DNA of 64,000 nt from Scatosoma sp045644545 (GCA_045644545.1 JAZRHC010000029.1:62001-126000), one strand, 5' to 3'; positions 1 through 8,881 are shown, numbered from the stretch's first letter. Program-made: numbers and translations. The notes: generated by a model from the sequence alone, not told the origin.

Positions 1-1
1 T

Positions 2-1420
2 GCTTATTTGTTGAAAGAACTCAACCCTACCACGCCCGTGTTCGGAACGAAGCTCACGCTGATGCTTGCGGATAACAAATTGCAAGAGCACCATATTCAA
101 AATATCGCGCAACGCGTCGTCGTGGCAGGAGAGAGGATTAAGCTCGGGGCATTTGAAGTTGAATTTATCAACGTGAACCATTCAATCTCGGGCGCGTGCG
201 CGCTTGCGATCAGAACGCCTTACGGGCTGATTTATCACAGCGGGGATTTCAAGATCGACTTGACCCCCGTGGCGGGCGACGCGATCGATTTAAAGCGGAT
301 TGCCGAGCTTGGAAAAGAAGGCGTGCTTTTGTATATGGCGGAATCGACGAATATAGAAAGGCAAGGCTACACGATGAGCGAAACGGTCGTCGGAACGACG
401 CTCGACCACCTTTTTTCCGAGAATATGAATCGTCGGCTGATTATTGCCACCTTTGCTTCCAACGTGCACAGATTGCAACAGATTATCGATCTTGCGGTTA
501 AATACAGAAGAAAAGTCGCGCTTTCGGGGCGCAGTATGTTCAAGGTCGTGGAAGCGGCGGTGAAGATCGGCGAGCTTAAAATCCCCGAAGGGGTGTTGAT
601 CGATATCGAACAGACGAAAAACCTTTTCGACGGCGAGCTTTTGATCGTTTCTACGGGTACGCAAGGCGAGCCTATGAGCGCGCTTACTCGTATGGCGGCA
701 GGGGAGTTCAATAAAGTTACGGTCGGCGAAAACGACACGATCATTATTTCCGCAACGCCGATCCCGGGCAACGAAAAAATGGTTTACCGCGTGATCAACA
801 ACCTTTATAAAAAGGGCGCGCGGGTAGTTTACGAAAGCCTTGAAAAAATTCACGTTTCGGGTCACGCTTGTCAGGAAGAACATAAGATTTTACACAATCT
901 TTTAAAGCCTAAATTTTTCATTCCCGTGCACGGCGAATATCGGCATTTAAAACGCCACGCGCAGCTTGCCGAGTCGCTCGGTATGCCTTCGCAAAATATC
1001 TTGATCACGGAGATCGGAAACTGCGTGGAGCTTACCGATTCGAACATTCGGCTCGGCGAAAATATTCCCGCGGGCACGCGGCTCGTTGACGGCGAAGGAA
1101 TCGAGGATTACGGCACGAGCGAAGTGATGAAGGACAGACTGAAAATGTCCTCGGAAGGCGCGATCACGGTCGCGATTGCCGTCACGGGCAACTACGTGAT
1201 CAACGATCCCGTGGTGGAATCGCACGGCTTCACCTACGCGGGCCGTATCGGCACGGACGAGGAAATGAAATACGTGGTGCAAAAAGCCGTAGAAAGCTAT
1301 AACTACGAAAACGGCAACAAACCCGAACTCGTGGCGTGCATCAAACGAGCCTTGAAAAATTATATTTTCAAAAGAACCAAGCAATCCCCGCTGATCGTGG
1401 TGGCGATTCTCGACGTATAA
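2..1420 (+). CDS. rnj: Ribonuclease J, 5'-truncated by the window edge
   Basis: RNase J is a metallo-beta-lactamase/beta-CASP endo- and 5'-exoribonuclease of bacterial mRNA decay and rRNA maturation. The frame is open from base 2, and reads AYLLKELNPTTPVFGTKL, a typical internal RNase J sequence. The first possible start inside the window (TTG at 8) is therefore not the real one, and about 80 N-terminal residues with the first HxHxDH zinc motif lie outside. Visible are the NVNHSISGA segment, the GDFKID metal-ligand segment, the beta-CASP region, the HVSGHA motif and the HGEYRHL motif, followed by the C-terminal domain ending at 1420. The gene trmR follows after 13 bp. Whether it is J1 or J2 cannot be told from this fragment. 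Confidence 0.93.
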   Translation, partial: AYLLKELNPTTPVFGTKLTLMLADNKLQEHHIQNIAQRVVVAGERIKLGAFEVEFINVNHSISGACALAIRTPYGLIYHSGDFKIDLTPVAGDAIDLKRIAELGKEGVLLYMAESTNIERQGYTMSETVVGTTLDHLFSENMNRRLIIATFASNVHRLQQIIDLAVKYRRKVALSGRSMFKVVEAAVKIGELKIPEGVLIDIEQTKNLFDGELLIVSTGTQGEPMSALTRMAAGEFNKVTVGENDTIIISATPIPGNEKMVYRVINNLYKKGARVVYESLEKIHVSGHACQEEHKILHNLLKPKFFIPVHGEYRHLKRHAQLAESLGMPSQNILITEIGNCVELTDSNIRLGENIPAGTRLVDGEGIEDYGTSEVMKDRLKMSSEGAITVAIAVTGNYVINDPVVESHGFTYAGRIGTDEEMKYVVQKAVESYNYENGNKPELVACIKRALKNYIFKRTKQSPLIVVAILDV

Positions 1421-1433
1421 CGGAATTTTACGA

Positions 1434-2066
1434 ATGAAATACACGGCGTCCTTAGTACAACTTCATATCGACGAGCGAATCGCCGCATTGAGAGCGAACG
1501 CGTTGCGCCGTGAAATTCCCGTTGCCGACGACGAAACCTTGCAATATCTTTTATTGACGGTTACGGCTTTACAGCCGAAACGAATTTTGGAAATCGGCAC
1601 GGCGGTCGGGCTTTCGGGCGCGGCGATGCTTCGCGCTTGTCCGCAGGCGAAGCTCACGACGATCGAGCTTGAAGAGGAGCGCTACGAAGAGGCGAAACGC
1701 AATTTTATAGACCTCGGCGTATCCGAACGCGTGACGGCGCATCTTGGCGACGCGGGCGAGATCCTTGCAATGATGGACGGCGAATTCGATTTCGTGTTTT
1801 TGGACGGACCGAAAGCGCAGTACGAAAAATATCTGTTCGATTTAAAGCGGCTTATGAAAAAGGGCGGAGTACTTTTTGCCGACGACGTGTTATTATACGG
1901 CTGGGTCAGCGGCGAAGAACCGACTCCGCAAAAACGCCGCTCGATCGTGGATAAGATTCGTTCTTATCTTCAAGCGGTCACGACGGATAAAGAGCTTTTG
2001 ACCTCCGTTCTCGATATCGGCGACGGGGTCGCGATTTCCGTCTATTTGGGAGAGAAAAACGACTAA
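1434..2066 (+). CDS. trmR: O-methyltransferase, TrmR (YrrM) type, tRNA 5-hydroxyuridine methyltransferase
   Basis: A 210-residue SAM-dependent methyltransferase of the small class-I O-methyltransferase family. The glycine-rich SAM motif is at about residues 50-60 (EIGTAVGLSG), the acidic end of strand 4 follows (FLDGPKAQY), and GGVLFADDVL sits near the metal/substrate site. In Bacillus subtilis the homologue YrrM (TrmR) methylates 5-hydroxyuridine at wobble position 34 of tRNA to 5-methoxyuridine and is followed by U32-family hydroxylation proteins. The same order occurs here, with the U32 gene 18 bp downstream, which is the main reason for preferring tRNA over small-molecule O-methylation. 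The ribosome site is weak (GGAA 14 nt upstream), suggesting translation coupled to rnj. Confidence 0.75.
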   Translation: MKYTASLVQLHIDERIAALRANALRREIPVADDETLQYLLLTVTALQPKRILEIGTAVGLSGAAMLRACPQAKLTTIELEEERYEEAKRNFIDLGVSERVTAHLGDAGEILAMMDGEFDFVFLDGPKAQYEKYLFDLKRLMKKGGVLFADDVLLYGWVSGEEPTPQKRRSIVDKIRSYLQAVTTDKELLTSVLDIGDGVAISVYLGEKND

Positions 2067-2084
2067 GGATAAAACGATAAAACG

Positions 2085-3281
2085 ATGAAGGTGGAACTTT
2101 TAGCCCCTGCGGGGAACTATGAAAAATTGAAAACCGCGCTGTATTTCGGCGCGGACGCAGTTTACGTGGGCGGAAAAAATTTCTCCTTGCGTTCTTTTGC
2201 GGATAATTTCACGGCGGAAGAGCTTTCTTCTGCCGTTTCCCTTGCAAAATCCCAAGGCAAAAAAGTTTACGTCACGGCGAATATCTTCGCAAAAAACGCC
2301 GATTTCGGCGCGCTTTCGGAGTATCTTGTCTATTTGGAAAGTATCGGGGCGAACGCCGCGATTATCAGCGATCCCGGCGTTATCTATCTTGCCAAAAAGG
2401 TCGCGCCCAAGCTTGAATTGCATCTTTCCACGCAGGCGAACACGACCAACCGCTACGCCGTAAAGTTTTGGCAGGAACAAGGCGTTTCGCGTATCGTGCT
2501 CGCGCGGGAGCTTTCCATAAAAGAAATTTCCGAAATTCACGATTTCGCGCCTGAAATGGAGCTGGAAGCTTTCGTGCACGGCGCGATGTGTATTTCGTAT
2601 AGCGGGAGATGCCTATTATCCGATTATCTCGACGGCAGGTCGTCTAATCGCGGCGCGTGCGTGCAGTCTTGCCGTTGGCGCTACGAAGTGCGCGCGCTCA
2701 ACGCCACGAACGGAAAAAGCGAATGGCTACCGATCGAAGAGGACGAACGGGGTACGTTTATTTTCAACAGCAAAGATTTAAATATGCTCGCGCGGCTTCA
2801 AGAGCTTGAAAAAGCAGGCGTAAATTCCTTTAAAATCGAAGGGAGAATGAAGAGCGGATATTATCTCGCCACGGTAATCAACGCGTATAAAAGGGCGCTT
2901 CAAGGCGAAGATTTCGCGGTTTCGGAAGCCGAGCTTTTAAACGTCGCCCACCGCGATTATACGGAAGCCTACGCGTTTGGGAAAAATTCCGAAACGGTGA
3001 ATTATTCGGATAGCCAGTCCAAGGGCGAATATACCTATATCGCCGACGTTAAAGGAAGCGAAAACGGTTATATATATGCGCAAATGCGCAACCGATTCAA
3101 AAAAGGCGACCTTCTCGAAGTACTTTCCCCGAGCGAGAATTTCGGAAAGACCTTCGTTGCGGAAACGATCTACGATTCGAGCGGCGAAAAAACGGAGGAT
3201 GGTAAGCTCGTGTGCGAAACGTATAAAATCGCGTGCCCCTACGCGCTTTCCGAGGGCGATTATCTTCGCAGAAAAAATTGA
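2085..3281 (+). CDS. trhP: U32 family tRNA hydroxylation protein (TrhP/YrrO/YegQ type)
   Basis: A 398-residue member of the peptidase U32 family, historically called collagenase-like. Family members TrhP (YegQ in E. coli, YrrN/YrrO in B. subtilis) are needed for prephenate-dependent hydroxylation of uridine 34 in tRNA. The N-terminal TIM-barrel-like part starts with the family sequence ELLAPAGNYEKLKTAL. The signature block HGAMCISYSGRCLLSDY supplies C169 and C176, and GACVQSCRWRY supplies C192 and C196; these four conserved cysteines are thought to bind an iron-sulfur cluster. The downstream part contains NSKDLNML and FKIEGRMKSGYY, both common in the family. It lies 18 bp after trmR, which would act on its product, so the pair makes a ho5U-to-mo5U pathway. 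Confidence 0.78.
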   Translation: MKVELLAPAGNYEKLKTALYFGADAVYVGGKNFSLRSFADNFTAEELSSAVSLAKSQGKKVYVTANIFAKNADFGALSEYLVYLESIGANAAIISDPGVIYLAKKVAPKLELHLSTQANTTNRYAVKFWQEQGVSRIVLARELSIKEISEIHDFAPEMELEAFVHGAMCISYSGRCLLSDYLDGRSSNRGACVQSCRWRYEVRALNATNGKSEWLPIEEDERGTFIFNSKDLNMLARLQELEKAGVNSFKIEGRMKSGYYLATVINAYKRALQGEDFAVSEAELLNVAHRDYTEAYAFGKNSETVNYSDSQSKGEYTYIADVKGSENGYIYAQMRNRFKKGDLLEVLSPSENFGKTFVAETIYDSSGEKTEDGKLVCETYKIACPYALSEGDYLRRKN

Positions 3282-3325
3282 TTGTAAACGCTTAAAAATG
3301 GGAATGATATATTCGGAGGATATCA

Positions 3326-4318
3326 ATGAAAAAAATCTTATTGATCGCAACGGGCGGCACGATCGCTTCGCGACAAGGTGAAAACGGCTTAAAGCCGGAT
3401 ATTTCCTCGGGCGGGCTCTTGGACTGCGTGCCCGAGATTCACGAATATTGCGAGGCGGATTCCGTGCAGATTTATAATATCGACAGCACGAATATCACGC
3501 CCGAGCATTGGATCAAGCTCGCGAGCGTTATTAAGGAAAATTATGAAAACTACGACGGGTTCGTGGTTTGCCACGGCACGGACACGATGGCGTATACGGC
3601 GGCAATGCTTTCGTATATGATCCAGCATTCCCCCAAACCCATCGTTTTGACGGGTTCGCAACAGCCTATCGACGAGGAAGATACCGACGGAAGGATCAAC
3701 CTTCGCGACAGTTTTTTATACGCCGCTTCAAACGAAGCCGCGGACGTGACGATCGTCTTTCAAGGCAAAATTATCGCGGGCACGCGCGCGAAAAAGATCA
3801 GAACTAAAAGCTATAACGCGTTCGAAAGCGTGGATTTTCCCGTGCTCGGCAGAATCCGCGACGGAAGAATTATTTCCTATATCAAAACGCCGAAAGCCGT
3901 CGCGCCCGAATTTTATTTAAATTTAAACAGAAAAGTCGGATTGTTGACGCTCACGCCCGGTATGGACGGAAGCATTTTAGACGCGTATTTTAAGCTTTAC
4001 GACGCGGTCGTTATGTCGGGCTACGGCGCGGGCGGCATACCCGAAGGAGAGTACTACGGCTTTTACGAAATCCTTGAACAATGGAAAGGGAAGGGCAAAA
4101 CGCTCGCCGTAACCACGCAGGTACAGCACGAGGGTAGCGATATGAGCGTTTATCAGGTCGGCAGAGGGCTTAAAAAGCGTTTCGACCTGCTCGAAAGCTA
4201 TTCGATGACTTACGAGAGCATTATCACCAAGCTTATGTGGGCGCTTGCCCTTGAAAAAGACGAGGCGGAAATCAAAAAGCTGTTTTATAAAAATATCAAT
4301 TACGATTTGATCGGCTGA
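3326..4318 (+). CDS. ansA: L-asparaginase, type I (cytoplasmic)
   Basis: A 330-residue asparaginase hydrolysing L-asparagine to aspartate and ammonia. The first nucleophile motif TGGTIAS is at residues 9-15 (T12 catalytic) and the second, HGTDTM, at 83-88 (T85/D86). MSGYGAGGIPE near residue 230 and the lack of a signal peptide fit the cytoplasmic AnsA type. A good GGAGG ribosome site lies 9 nt before the ATG. The next gene, an aminopeptidase, starts 35 bp downstream, so the pair may serve use of peptide and amino-acid nitrogen. Aspartate made here could feed oxaloacetate and fumarate reduction elsewhere in the window, but that link is only an inference. Confidence 0.9.
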   Translation: MKKILLIATGGTIASRQGENGLKPDISSGGLLDCVPEIHEYCEADSVQIYNIDSTNITPEHWIKLASVIKENYENYDGFVVCHGTDTMAYTAAMLSYMIQHSPKPIVLTGSQQPIDEEDTDGRINLRDSFLYAASNEAADVTIVFQGKIIAGTRAKKIRTKSYNAFESVDFPVLGRIRDGRIISYIKTPKAVAPEFYLNLNRKVGLLTLTPGMDGSILDAYFKLYDAVVMSGYGAGGIPEGEYYGFYEILEQWKGKGKTLAVTTQVQHEGSDMSVYQVGRGLKKRFDLLESYSMTYESIITKLMWALALEKDEAEIKKLFYKNINYDLIG

Positions 4319-4353
4319 TTAGCCGTAAAAATAAATACAACGGAGCTAAAACT

Positions 4354-5580
4354 ATGAGAAAAACGCAATTGCAAAGATACGCAAAGCTTCTTGCCCGCAC
4401 GGGTTTGAATATAAAAAAAGGGCAGACCGTGTTTATCGCGGCGGGGCTCGATCAGCCCGAATTCGTCACGATGGTCGTAGAGGAATGTTATAAAGCGGGC
4501 GCGAGCGAAGTGTTCGTGGAATGGAGTCACCAGCCCGCCGAAAAGCTTTCGGCTACCTACCGTTCGTTGGAGTCCTTATCCGAGCTCAAACCTTGGGCAA
4601 AATCAAAATGGGAATATAAAGCGAAAAATTATTCCTGTCGGCTGTATATAGAATCGGAAGATCCCGACGGTATGAACGGGGTCGATCAAGAAAAAATGAG
4701 TCAGGCGCGTCGCGCGCTTTTCCCGCAGATCAAGCCTTTCCGCGTAGCGCTTGAAAACAAGCATCAATGGTGTATTGCCGCCGTGCCCGGCAAGGCTTGG
4801 GCGAAAAAGGTGTTCCCGCACCTTTCCGAAAAGAAAGCCGTCGAGGAAATGTGGAAGGTGATCTTATATACCTCCCGCGCCGACGGGAAAAATCCGATCA
4901 TGGCTTGGAAGGCGCATAACGACGATCTTTCCGCGCACTCTCGCTATCTCAACGATCTGGGGCTTCAATATCTGGAAATCAAAAGTCCGAACGGCACGGA
5001 TTTAAAAGTGGAGTTGCTCCCCGACGGGATCTTCTGCGGCGGCAAAGAAAAGACCTTAAAGGGCAGAATCTTCAATCCGAATATCCCGAGCGAGGAAGTC
5101 TTTACCTCTCCCAAAGCGGGCGCGGCGGAAGGGATCGTGTATTCGTCCAAGCCGCTTTCGTATATGGGCGAAGTGATCGACGAATTTTCCGTGCGTTTTG
5201 AAAACGGTAAGGTCGTAGAAGTAAAGGCAAAGCAGGGTGAAGAGCTGTTAAAGAAAATGGTTTCTATGGACGAAGGCGCGGGCAAGCTCGGCGAGGTCGC
5301 TTTGATTCCCTACGATTCTCCGATCAGTCAATCGGGCGTGCTCTTTTATAACACGCTGTTCGACGAAAACGCAAGCTGTCATCTCGCGCTCGGGCACGGC
5401 TTCAACGAGTGCTTAAAGGGCTATGAAAACTACACGGACGAAGAATGCAAAGCCCGCGGTATCAACGACAGTATGATTCACGTCGATTTTATGATCGGCA
5501 CGAAGGATACGTCGATCGTCGGCGTAACGAAAGGCGGCGAACGCGTTCAGATATTCAAAGACGGAAATTGGGCGTTTTGA
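4354..5580 (+). CDS. Aminopeptidase, M29 family (AmpS/PepS type)
   Basis: A 408-residue thermophilic-type aminopeptidase (M29), a two-metal exopeptidase that removes N-terminal residues from peptides in the cytoplasm. The N-terminal AKLLARTGLNIKKGQTVFI segment is typical. Metal-ligand motifs appear in the C-terminal half: a Glu in the VIDEFSVRFENGKV region, HLALGHGF near residue 343, and IHVDFMIGT near residue 380, close to the end as expected. Length and layout match the family. The start has a GGAG site 10 nt upstream. It lies between ansA and the cobW-like genes and is probably in the ansA transcription unit. Confidence 0.88.
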   Translation: MRKTQLQRYAKLLARTGLNIKKGQTVFIAAGLDQPEFVTMVVEECYKAGASEVFVEWSHQPAEKLSATYRSLESLSELKPWAKSKWEYKAKNYSCRLYIESEDPDGMNGVDQEKMSQARRALFPQIKPFRVALENKHQWCIAAVPGKAWAKKVFPHLSEKKAVEEMWKVILYTSRADGKNPIMAWKAHNDDLSAHSRYLNDLGLQYLEIKSPNGTDLKVELLPDGIFCGGKEKTLKGRIFNPNIPSEEVFTSPKAGAAEGIVYSSKPLSYMGEVIDEFSVRFENGKVVEVKAKQGEELLKKMVSMDEGAGKLGEVALIPYDSPISQSGVLFYNTLFDENASCHLALGHGFNECLKGYENYTDEECKARGINDSMIHVDFMIGTKDTSIVGVTKGGERVQIFKDGNWAF

Positions 5581-5633
5581 TTTAAAAAAATTGCGGTATA
5601 AATACTATAAAGAAAAAACGAAAGAGGTAATCT

Positions 5634-6725
5634 ATGACGAAAATCGATATTTTTTCGGGGTTTTTAGGCGCGGGAAAAACGACGCTCATTAAAAAACTTA
5701 TTAAAGAAGCTTACGTCGGCGAAAAGCTCGTGCTGATCGAAAACGAATTCGGAGAAATCGGAATCGACGGCGGATTTTTGGAAGAAGCGGGGATGAATAT
5801 CACCGAAATGAATTCGGGTTGTATTTGCTGTTCGCTCGTCGGGGATTTTTCGGCTGCTTTGAAAAAGGTCGCGGCAGAATATGCTCCCGACCGTATCGTG
5901 ATCGAACCGTCGGGCGTGGGAAAGCTCAGCGACGTGATCAAAGCGGTTTCCCAAGCAGGGCTCGAAAACGCCGAGCTGAACGCGTTTTGCGCCGTCGTTG
6001 ACGCAGGAAAATGCAAAACATATTTAAAAAATTTCGGCGAGTTTTTCGCCGATCAGGTGGAGAATGCAAGCTGTATCGTGCTTTCGCATACGCAAAAGAC
6101 TTCCGAAGAAAAGCTCGCCGTTGCGGTAGAGCTTCTCAAAGAAAAGAATCCCACGGCTATGCTCGTCACGGCAGACTGGAACGATTTGTGCGGTAAAGAA
6201 ATTCTTGCGGCTATGGAGCGTAAAAATTCTTTACAATCGGAGATGGAAAGTTTGGAACACGAAGTGCATCACGAGCATCACCACCATCACGACCACGACG
6301 GGGAATGTTGTTGTCACGAGCATCACGAGCATCATCACCACGACCACGACGAGGAATGTTGTTGCCACGAACACCACGAGCATCATCACCACGACCACGA
6401 CGAGGAATGTTGTTGTCACGAGCACCACGAGCATCACCACCATCACCACGCGGACGAAGTGTTCACGAGCTGGGGCTTGGAAACCACGCGCAAATTCACG
6501 AAAGAGAAAATTCTTTCCGCGCTGGAAGCGTTGCAAAACGAAGAGAAGTACGGCACGGTGCTTCGCGCAAAGGGTATCGTGGCGGGGGAAAACGGTTGGT
6601 TGCATTTCGACTACGTACCCTGCGAGCCCGACGTGAGAGAAGGAAACGCGATCGTCACGGGCAGACTGTGCGTGATCGGTTGCAAGCTCAACGAAAAAGA
6701 ACTCGAAACGCTTTTTAATGCGTAA
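5634..6725 (+). CDS. CobW/COG0523 metal-chaperone GTPase with His/Cys-rich tandem repeats
   Basis: A 363-residue G3E GTPase of the COG0523 family, whose members deliver zinc, cobalt or other metals to client proteins. The Walker A motif GFLGAGKTTL is at residues 9-18, the family metal site GCICCS at 62-67 (CxCC: C63, C65, C66), and a VIEPSG Walker B-like segment follows. Between the GTPase and the CobW C-terminal domain is an insert of about 65 residues (about 208-272), almost only His, Asp, Glu and Cys, including three copies of a 17-residue unit with CCC flanked by His clusters. His-rich linkers are common in this family, but the regular triple-cysteine blocks are unusual. The client metal is unknown, zinc being the usual guess. 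A second CobW-like gene follows 21 bp downstream. Strong GAGGT site. Confidence 0.88.
   Translation: MTKIDIFSGFLGAGKTTLIKKLIKEAYVGEKLVLIENEFGEIGIDGGFLEEAGMNITEMNSGCICCSLVGDFSAALKKVAAEYAPDRIVIEPSGVGKLSDVIKAVSQAGLENAELNAFCAVVDAGKCKTYLKNFGEFFADQVENASCIVLSHTQKTSEEKLAVAVELLKEKNPTAMLVTADWNDLCGKEILAAMERKNSLQSEMESLEHEVHHEHHHHHDHDGECCCHEHHEHHHHDHDEECCCHEHHEHHHHDHDEECCCHEHHEHHHHHHADEVFTSWGLETTRKFTKEKILSALEALQNEEKYGTVLRAKGIVAGENGWLHFDYVPCEPDVREGNAIVTGRLCVIGCKLNEKELETLFNA
6291..6443 (+). repeat. Three 51-bp in-frame tandem repeats in the CobW-like gene
   Basis: Units begin at 6291, 6342 and 6393, each with a GAC codon, and encode three near-identical 17-residue blocks (DHD, GE or EE, CCC, HEHHEHHHH). 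Differences between copies are mostly single bases (GGG versus GAG, CAT versus CAC). The period is a multiple of three, so copy-number change would alter metal-binding capacity without a frameshift. Confidence 0.95.
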
Positions 6726-6746
6726 ACTTTTAAAGAGGAAAAAGTT

Positions 6747-7709
6747 ATGAACAAACAACTCCCCCCCGAAACTCCCGTCTATTTGTTTTTAGGTTTTTTG
6801 GAATCGGGTAAAACCAAATTTATTCAAGAAACCTTGGAAGATCCCCGTTTCAGCTCAGGTGAAAAAACTCTCCTTCTCGTCACCGAGGAAGGGGAGGAGG
6901 AATACGAAACCTATAAATTCGCCGACGCGGAAAACGTTACGCTCGCCGTAATCGAGGATAAATCCGATTTAAACGAGGCGTATTTAACGAAGTTGCAGCT
7001 GGAAAACGGTTGTGATCGCGTCGTGGTGGAATATAACGGAACTTGGCTTTTGGAGGATTTTTTCGCGGCGATGCCCGAGGGCTGGATGATCAATCAGGTA
7101 ATGACCTTTTTCGATTCCAACACTTTTTTAAGCTACAACGCGAATATGCGCCAGCTCACCTTCGATAAAATGCAGAATACCCAACTCGTGGTGTTCAATC
7201 GCTTCGATTCTACTTTCGATAAAACGGCGTTTCATAAGATCGTGCGCGGCGTAACGAGAAGAAGCGATATCGTCTACGAATACGCAAACGGCAAAGCGGA
7301 GTTCGACGATATCGAAGACCCGTTGCCTTTCGATATCAACGCGCCCGTGATCGAGATTGAGGACAGAGATTACGCCTTTTTCTATCGCGATTTAACCGAA
7401 GAGCTCGAAAAATATATCGGCAAAACGGTAAAATTCAAAGGCTTGGTGGCGACCGACAAACGCCTGCCCGAAGGGAATATCGTGGTAGGGCGGCACGTGA
7501 TGACTTGTTGCGAAGCGGATATCGAATACAGCGGCGTGGCTTGCGTTTTGCCGCAGGCGATGGATTTAAAAACGCGCGACTGGATCGAGCTGACCGCGAC
7601 GATCGAATTCAAAAAACATTACGTATATAAAGGAAAAGGACCTGTGCTTATGGCGCGAGAAGTCAAAAAATGCGAAGCGCCCGAAGAACAGCTCGCGACC
7701 TTTTATTAA
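6747..7709 (+). CDS. CobW-like GTPase fused to a DUF1980/TIGR03943-like C-terminal domain
   Basis: 320 residues. The N-terminal half is a CobW/G3E-like P-loop domain with GFLESGKTK at residues 16-24 and a VVVEYNGTW Walker B-like segment, but it lacks the CxCC metal motif of its upstream neighbour. From about residue 205 the protein resembles the C-terminal OB-like domain of the TIGR03943/DUF1980 family: a KTVKFKGLVATD strand, then VVGRHVMTCCEAD, comparable to the family's ARFVISCCxAD. In other bacteria DUF1980 proteins and a permease sit beside CobW proteins in metal-handling loci. Here the domain is fused to the GTPase and no permease gene is adjacent. The function is probably metal handling together with the preceding gene. 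The AGAGG site is close to the ATG. Confidence 0.65.
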   Translation: MNKQLPPETPVYLFLGFLESGKTKFIQETLEDPRFSSGEKTLLLVTEEGEEEYETYKFADAENVTLAVIEDKSDLNEAYLTKLQLENGCDRVVVEYNGTWLLEDFFAAMPEGWMINQVMTFFDSNTFLSYNANMRQLTFDKMQNTQLVVFNRFDSTFDKTAFHKIVRGVTRRSDIVYEYANGKAEFDDIEDPLPFDINAPVIEIEDRDYAFFYRDLTEELEKYIGKTVKFKGLVATDKRLPEGNIVVGRHVMTCCEADIEYSGVACVLPQAMDLKTRDWIELTATIEFKKHYVYKGKGPVLMAREVKKCEAPEEQLATFY

Positions 7710-7714
7710 ACGAA

Positions 7715-7749
7715 AAAACGAACCTGAGCGATTTGCAAAGGTTCGTTTT
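7715..7749. terminator. Bidirectional rho-independent terminator
   Basis: Stem AAAACGAACCT (7715-7725) pairs with AGGTTCGTTTT (7739-7749) around a 13-nt loop, with T-rich flanks on both strands. It separates the + strand CobW unit from the convergent ychF gene. Confidence 0.8.
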
Positions 7750-7765
7750 CTTTTATTTTAAAGGA

Positions 7766-8881
7766 TTATTTCGAGCTTTTGGAAACGTTAAAGTAGTATT
7801 CCACGACGTCGCCGTCCTGCATAATATATTCCTTGCCTTCCGAGCGGACTTTTCCCTTTTCTTTTGCAGCGGCGATAGAGCCGAGCTGAACGAGAATTTC
7901 CCAGTTTACGACGTCTGCGCGGATAAATCCTTTTTCGAAATCGGTGTGAATCTTGCCTGCCGCTTGCGGCGCTTTCGTGCCGTTTATGATCGTCCAAGCG
8001 CGCGTTTCCTTTTCGCCCGCCGTAAGATAGGAAATAAGCCCCAAAAGCGCGTAAGATTTTTTAATGAGTCTGTCTAAGCCGCTTTCGCCCAGCCCGAATT
8101 CTTCCATAAATACAGCCTTATCCTCGGGCTCCATTTGCGAAAGCTCTTCTTCGGTTTTTGCGCAGATCACGAGCACTTCGCTTCCTTCCTGCGCCGCCCA
8201 GTCCTTCACTTTATTGACGAATTCAAGATCGTTTTCGTCCTTTCCCATATCGTCTTCTTTGATATTAGCCGCGTAGATCACGGGCTTAACCGTCAAAAGG
8301 AAGCAATTTTTGATAAATTCTTCTTCGCCGTCCGAAAGGGGGAAATTGCGCGCGGGCTTTTCCGATTCCAAATGCGCGTGTAGTCTTTCTAAAAACGCGT
8401 ATTCCTCCGCGGCTTTTTTATCCGCGCCGCCACGCGCTTGAACCTTAACTTTATTCATACGGTTTTGCACGGCTTCCATATCCGAAAGGATAAGTTCGAG
8501 GTTGATCGTTTCAATGTCCGTCACGGGATCGATACGGTTATCCACGTGCGTGATATTCGTATCCTCAAAACAACGCACGACGTGCACGATCGCGTCCACC
8601 TCGCGGATATGAGAAAGGAATTTATTCCCCAAGCCTTCGCCGCGCGACGCGCCTTTTACGAGCCCCGCGATATCGACGAATTCGATCACGGCGGGCGTGA
8701 TCTTTTTGCTCGAATAAAGGGCGGCGAGCTTATCTAAGCGTTCGTCGGGAACGGCAACCACGCCTACGTTGGGTTCTATGGTGCAGAACGGATAGTTCGC
8801 GCATTCCGCGCCTGCGTGAGTGATAGCGTTAAAAAGGGTGGACTTTCCTACGTTGGGAAGCCCTACGACACCGAGTTTCAT
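7766..8881 (-). CDS. ychF: Redox-regulated ATPase YchF (OLA1 family)
   Basis: A 371-residue Obg-related P-loop protein that prefers ATP over GTP and associates with ribosomes. The G1 motif GLPNVGKSTLF is at residues 6-16 and the NYPFCTIEPN switch region and DIAGLVKGAS (G3) follow. The C-terminal TGS-like domain contains GKIHTDFEKGFIRADVV, diagnostic for YchF. An in-frame codon lies 15 codons upstream, but the ATG at 8881 begins the conserved MKLGVVGLPN and has an AAGGAAG site, so it is chosen. Transcribed alone, convergent to the CobW genes and divergent from argS. Confidence 0.95.
   Translation of the reverse strand: MKLGVVGLPNVGKSTLFNAITHAGAECANYPFCTIEPNVGVVAVPDERLDKLAALYSSKKITPAVIEFVDIAGLVKGASRGEGLGNKFLSHIREVDAIVHVVRCFEDTNITHVDNRIDPVTDIETINLELILSDMEAVQNRMNKVKVQARGGADKKAAEEYAFLERLHAHLESEKPARNFPLSDGEEEFIKNCFLLTVKPVIYAANIKEDDMGKDENDLEFVNKVKDWAAQEGSEVLVICAKTEEELSQMEPEDKAVFMEEFGLGESGLDRLIKKSYALLGLISYLTAGEKETRAWTIINGTKAPQAAGKIHTDFEKGFIRADVVNWEILVQLGSIAAAKEKGKVRSEGKEYIMQDGDVVEYYFNVSKSSK

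Noticed and set aside
6291..6443. 51-bp repeats as a CRISPR array
   Set aside because: Units are contiguous without unique spacers and encode protein in frame.
6231..6758. Open frame on - opposite the His-rich repeat, Val/Met-rich
   Set aside because: The Val/Met runs are the antisense reading of His/Cys codons; no start signal.
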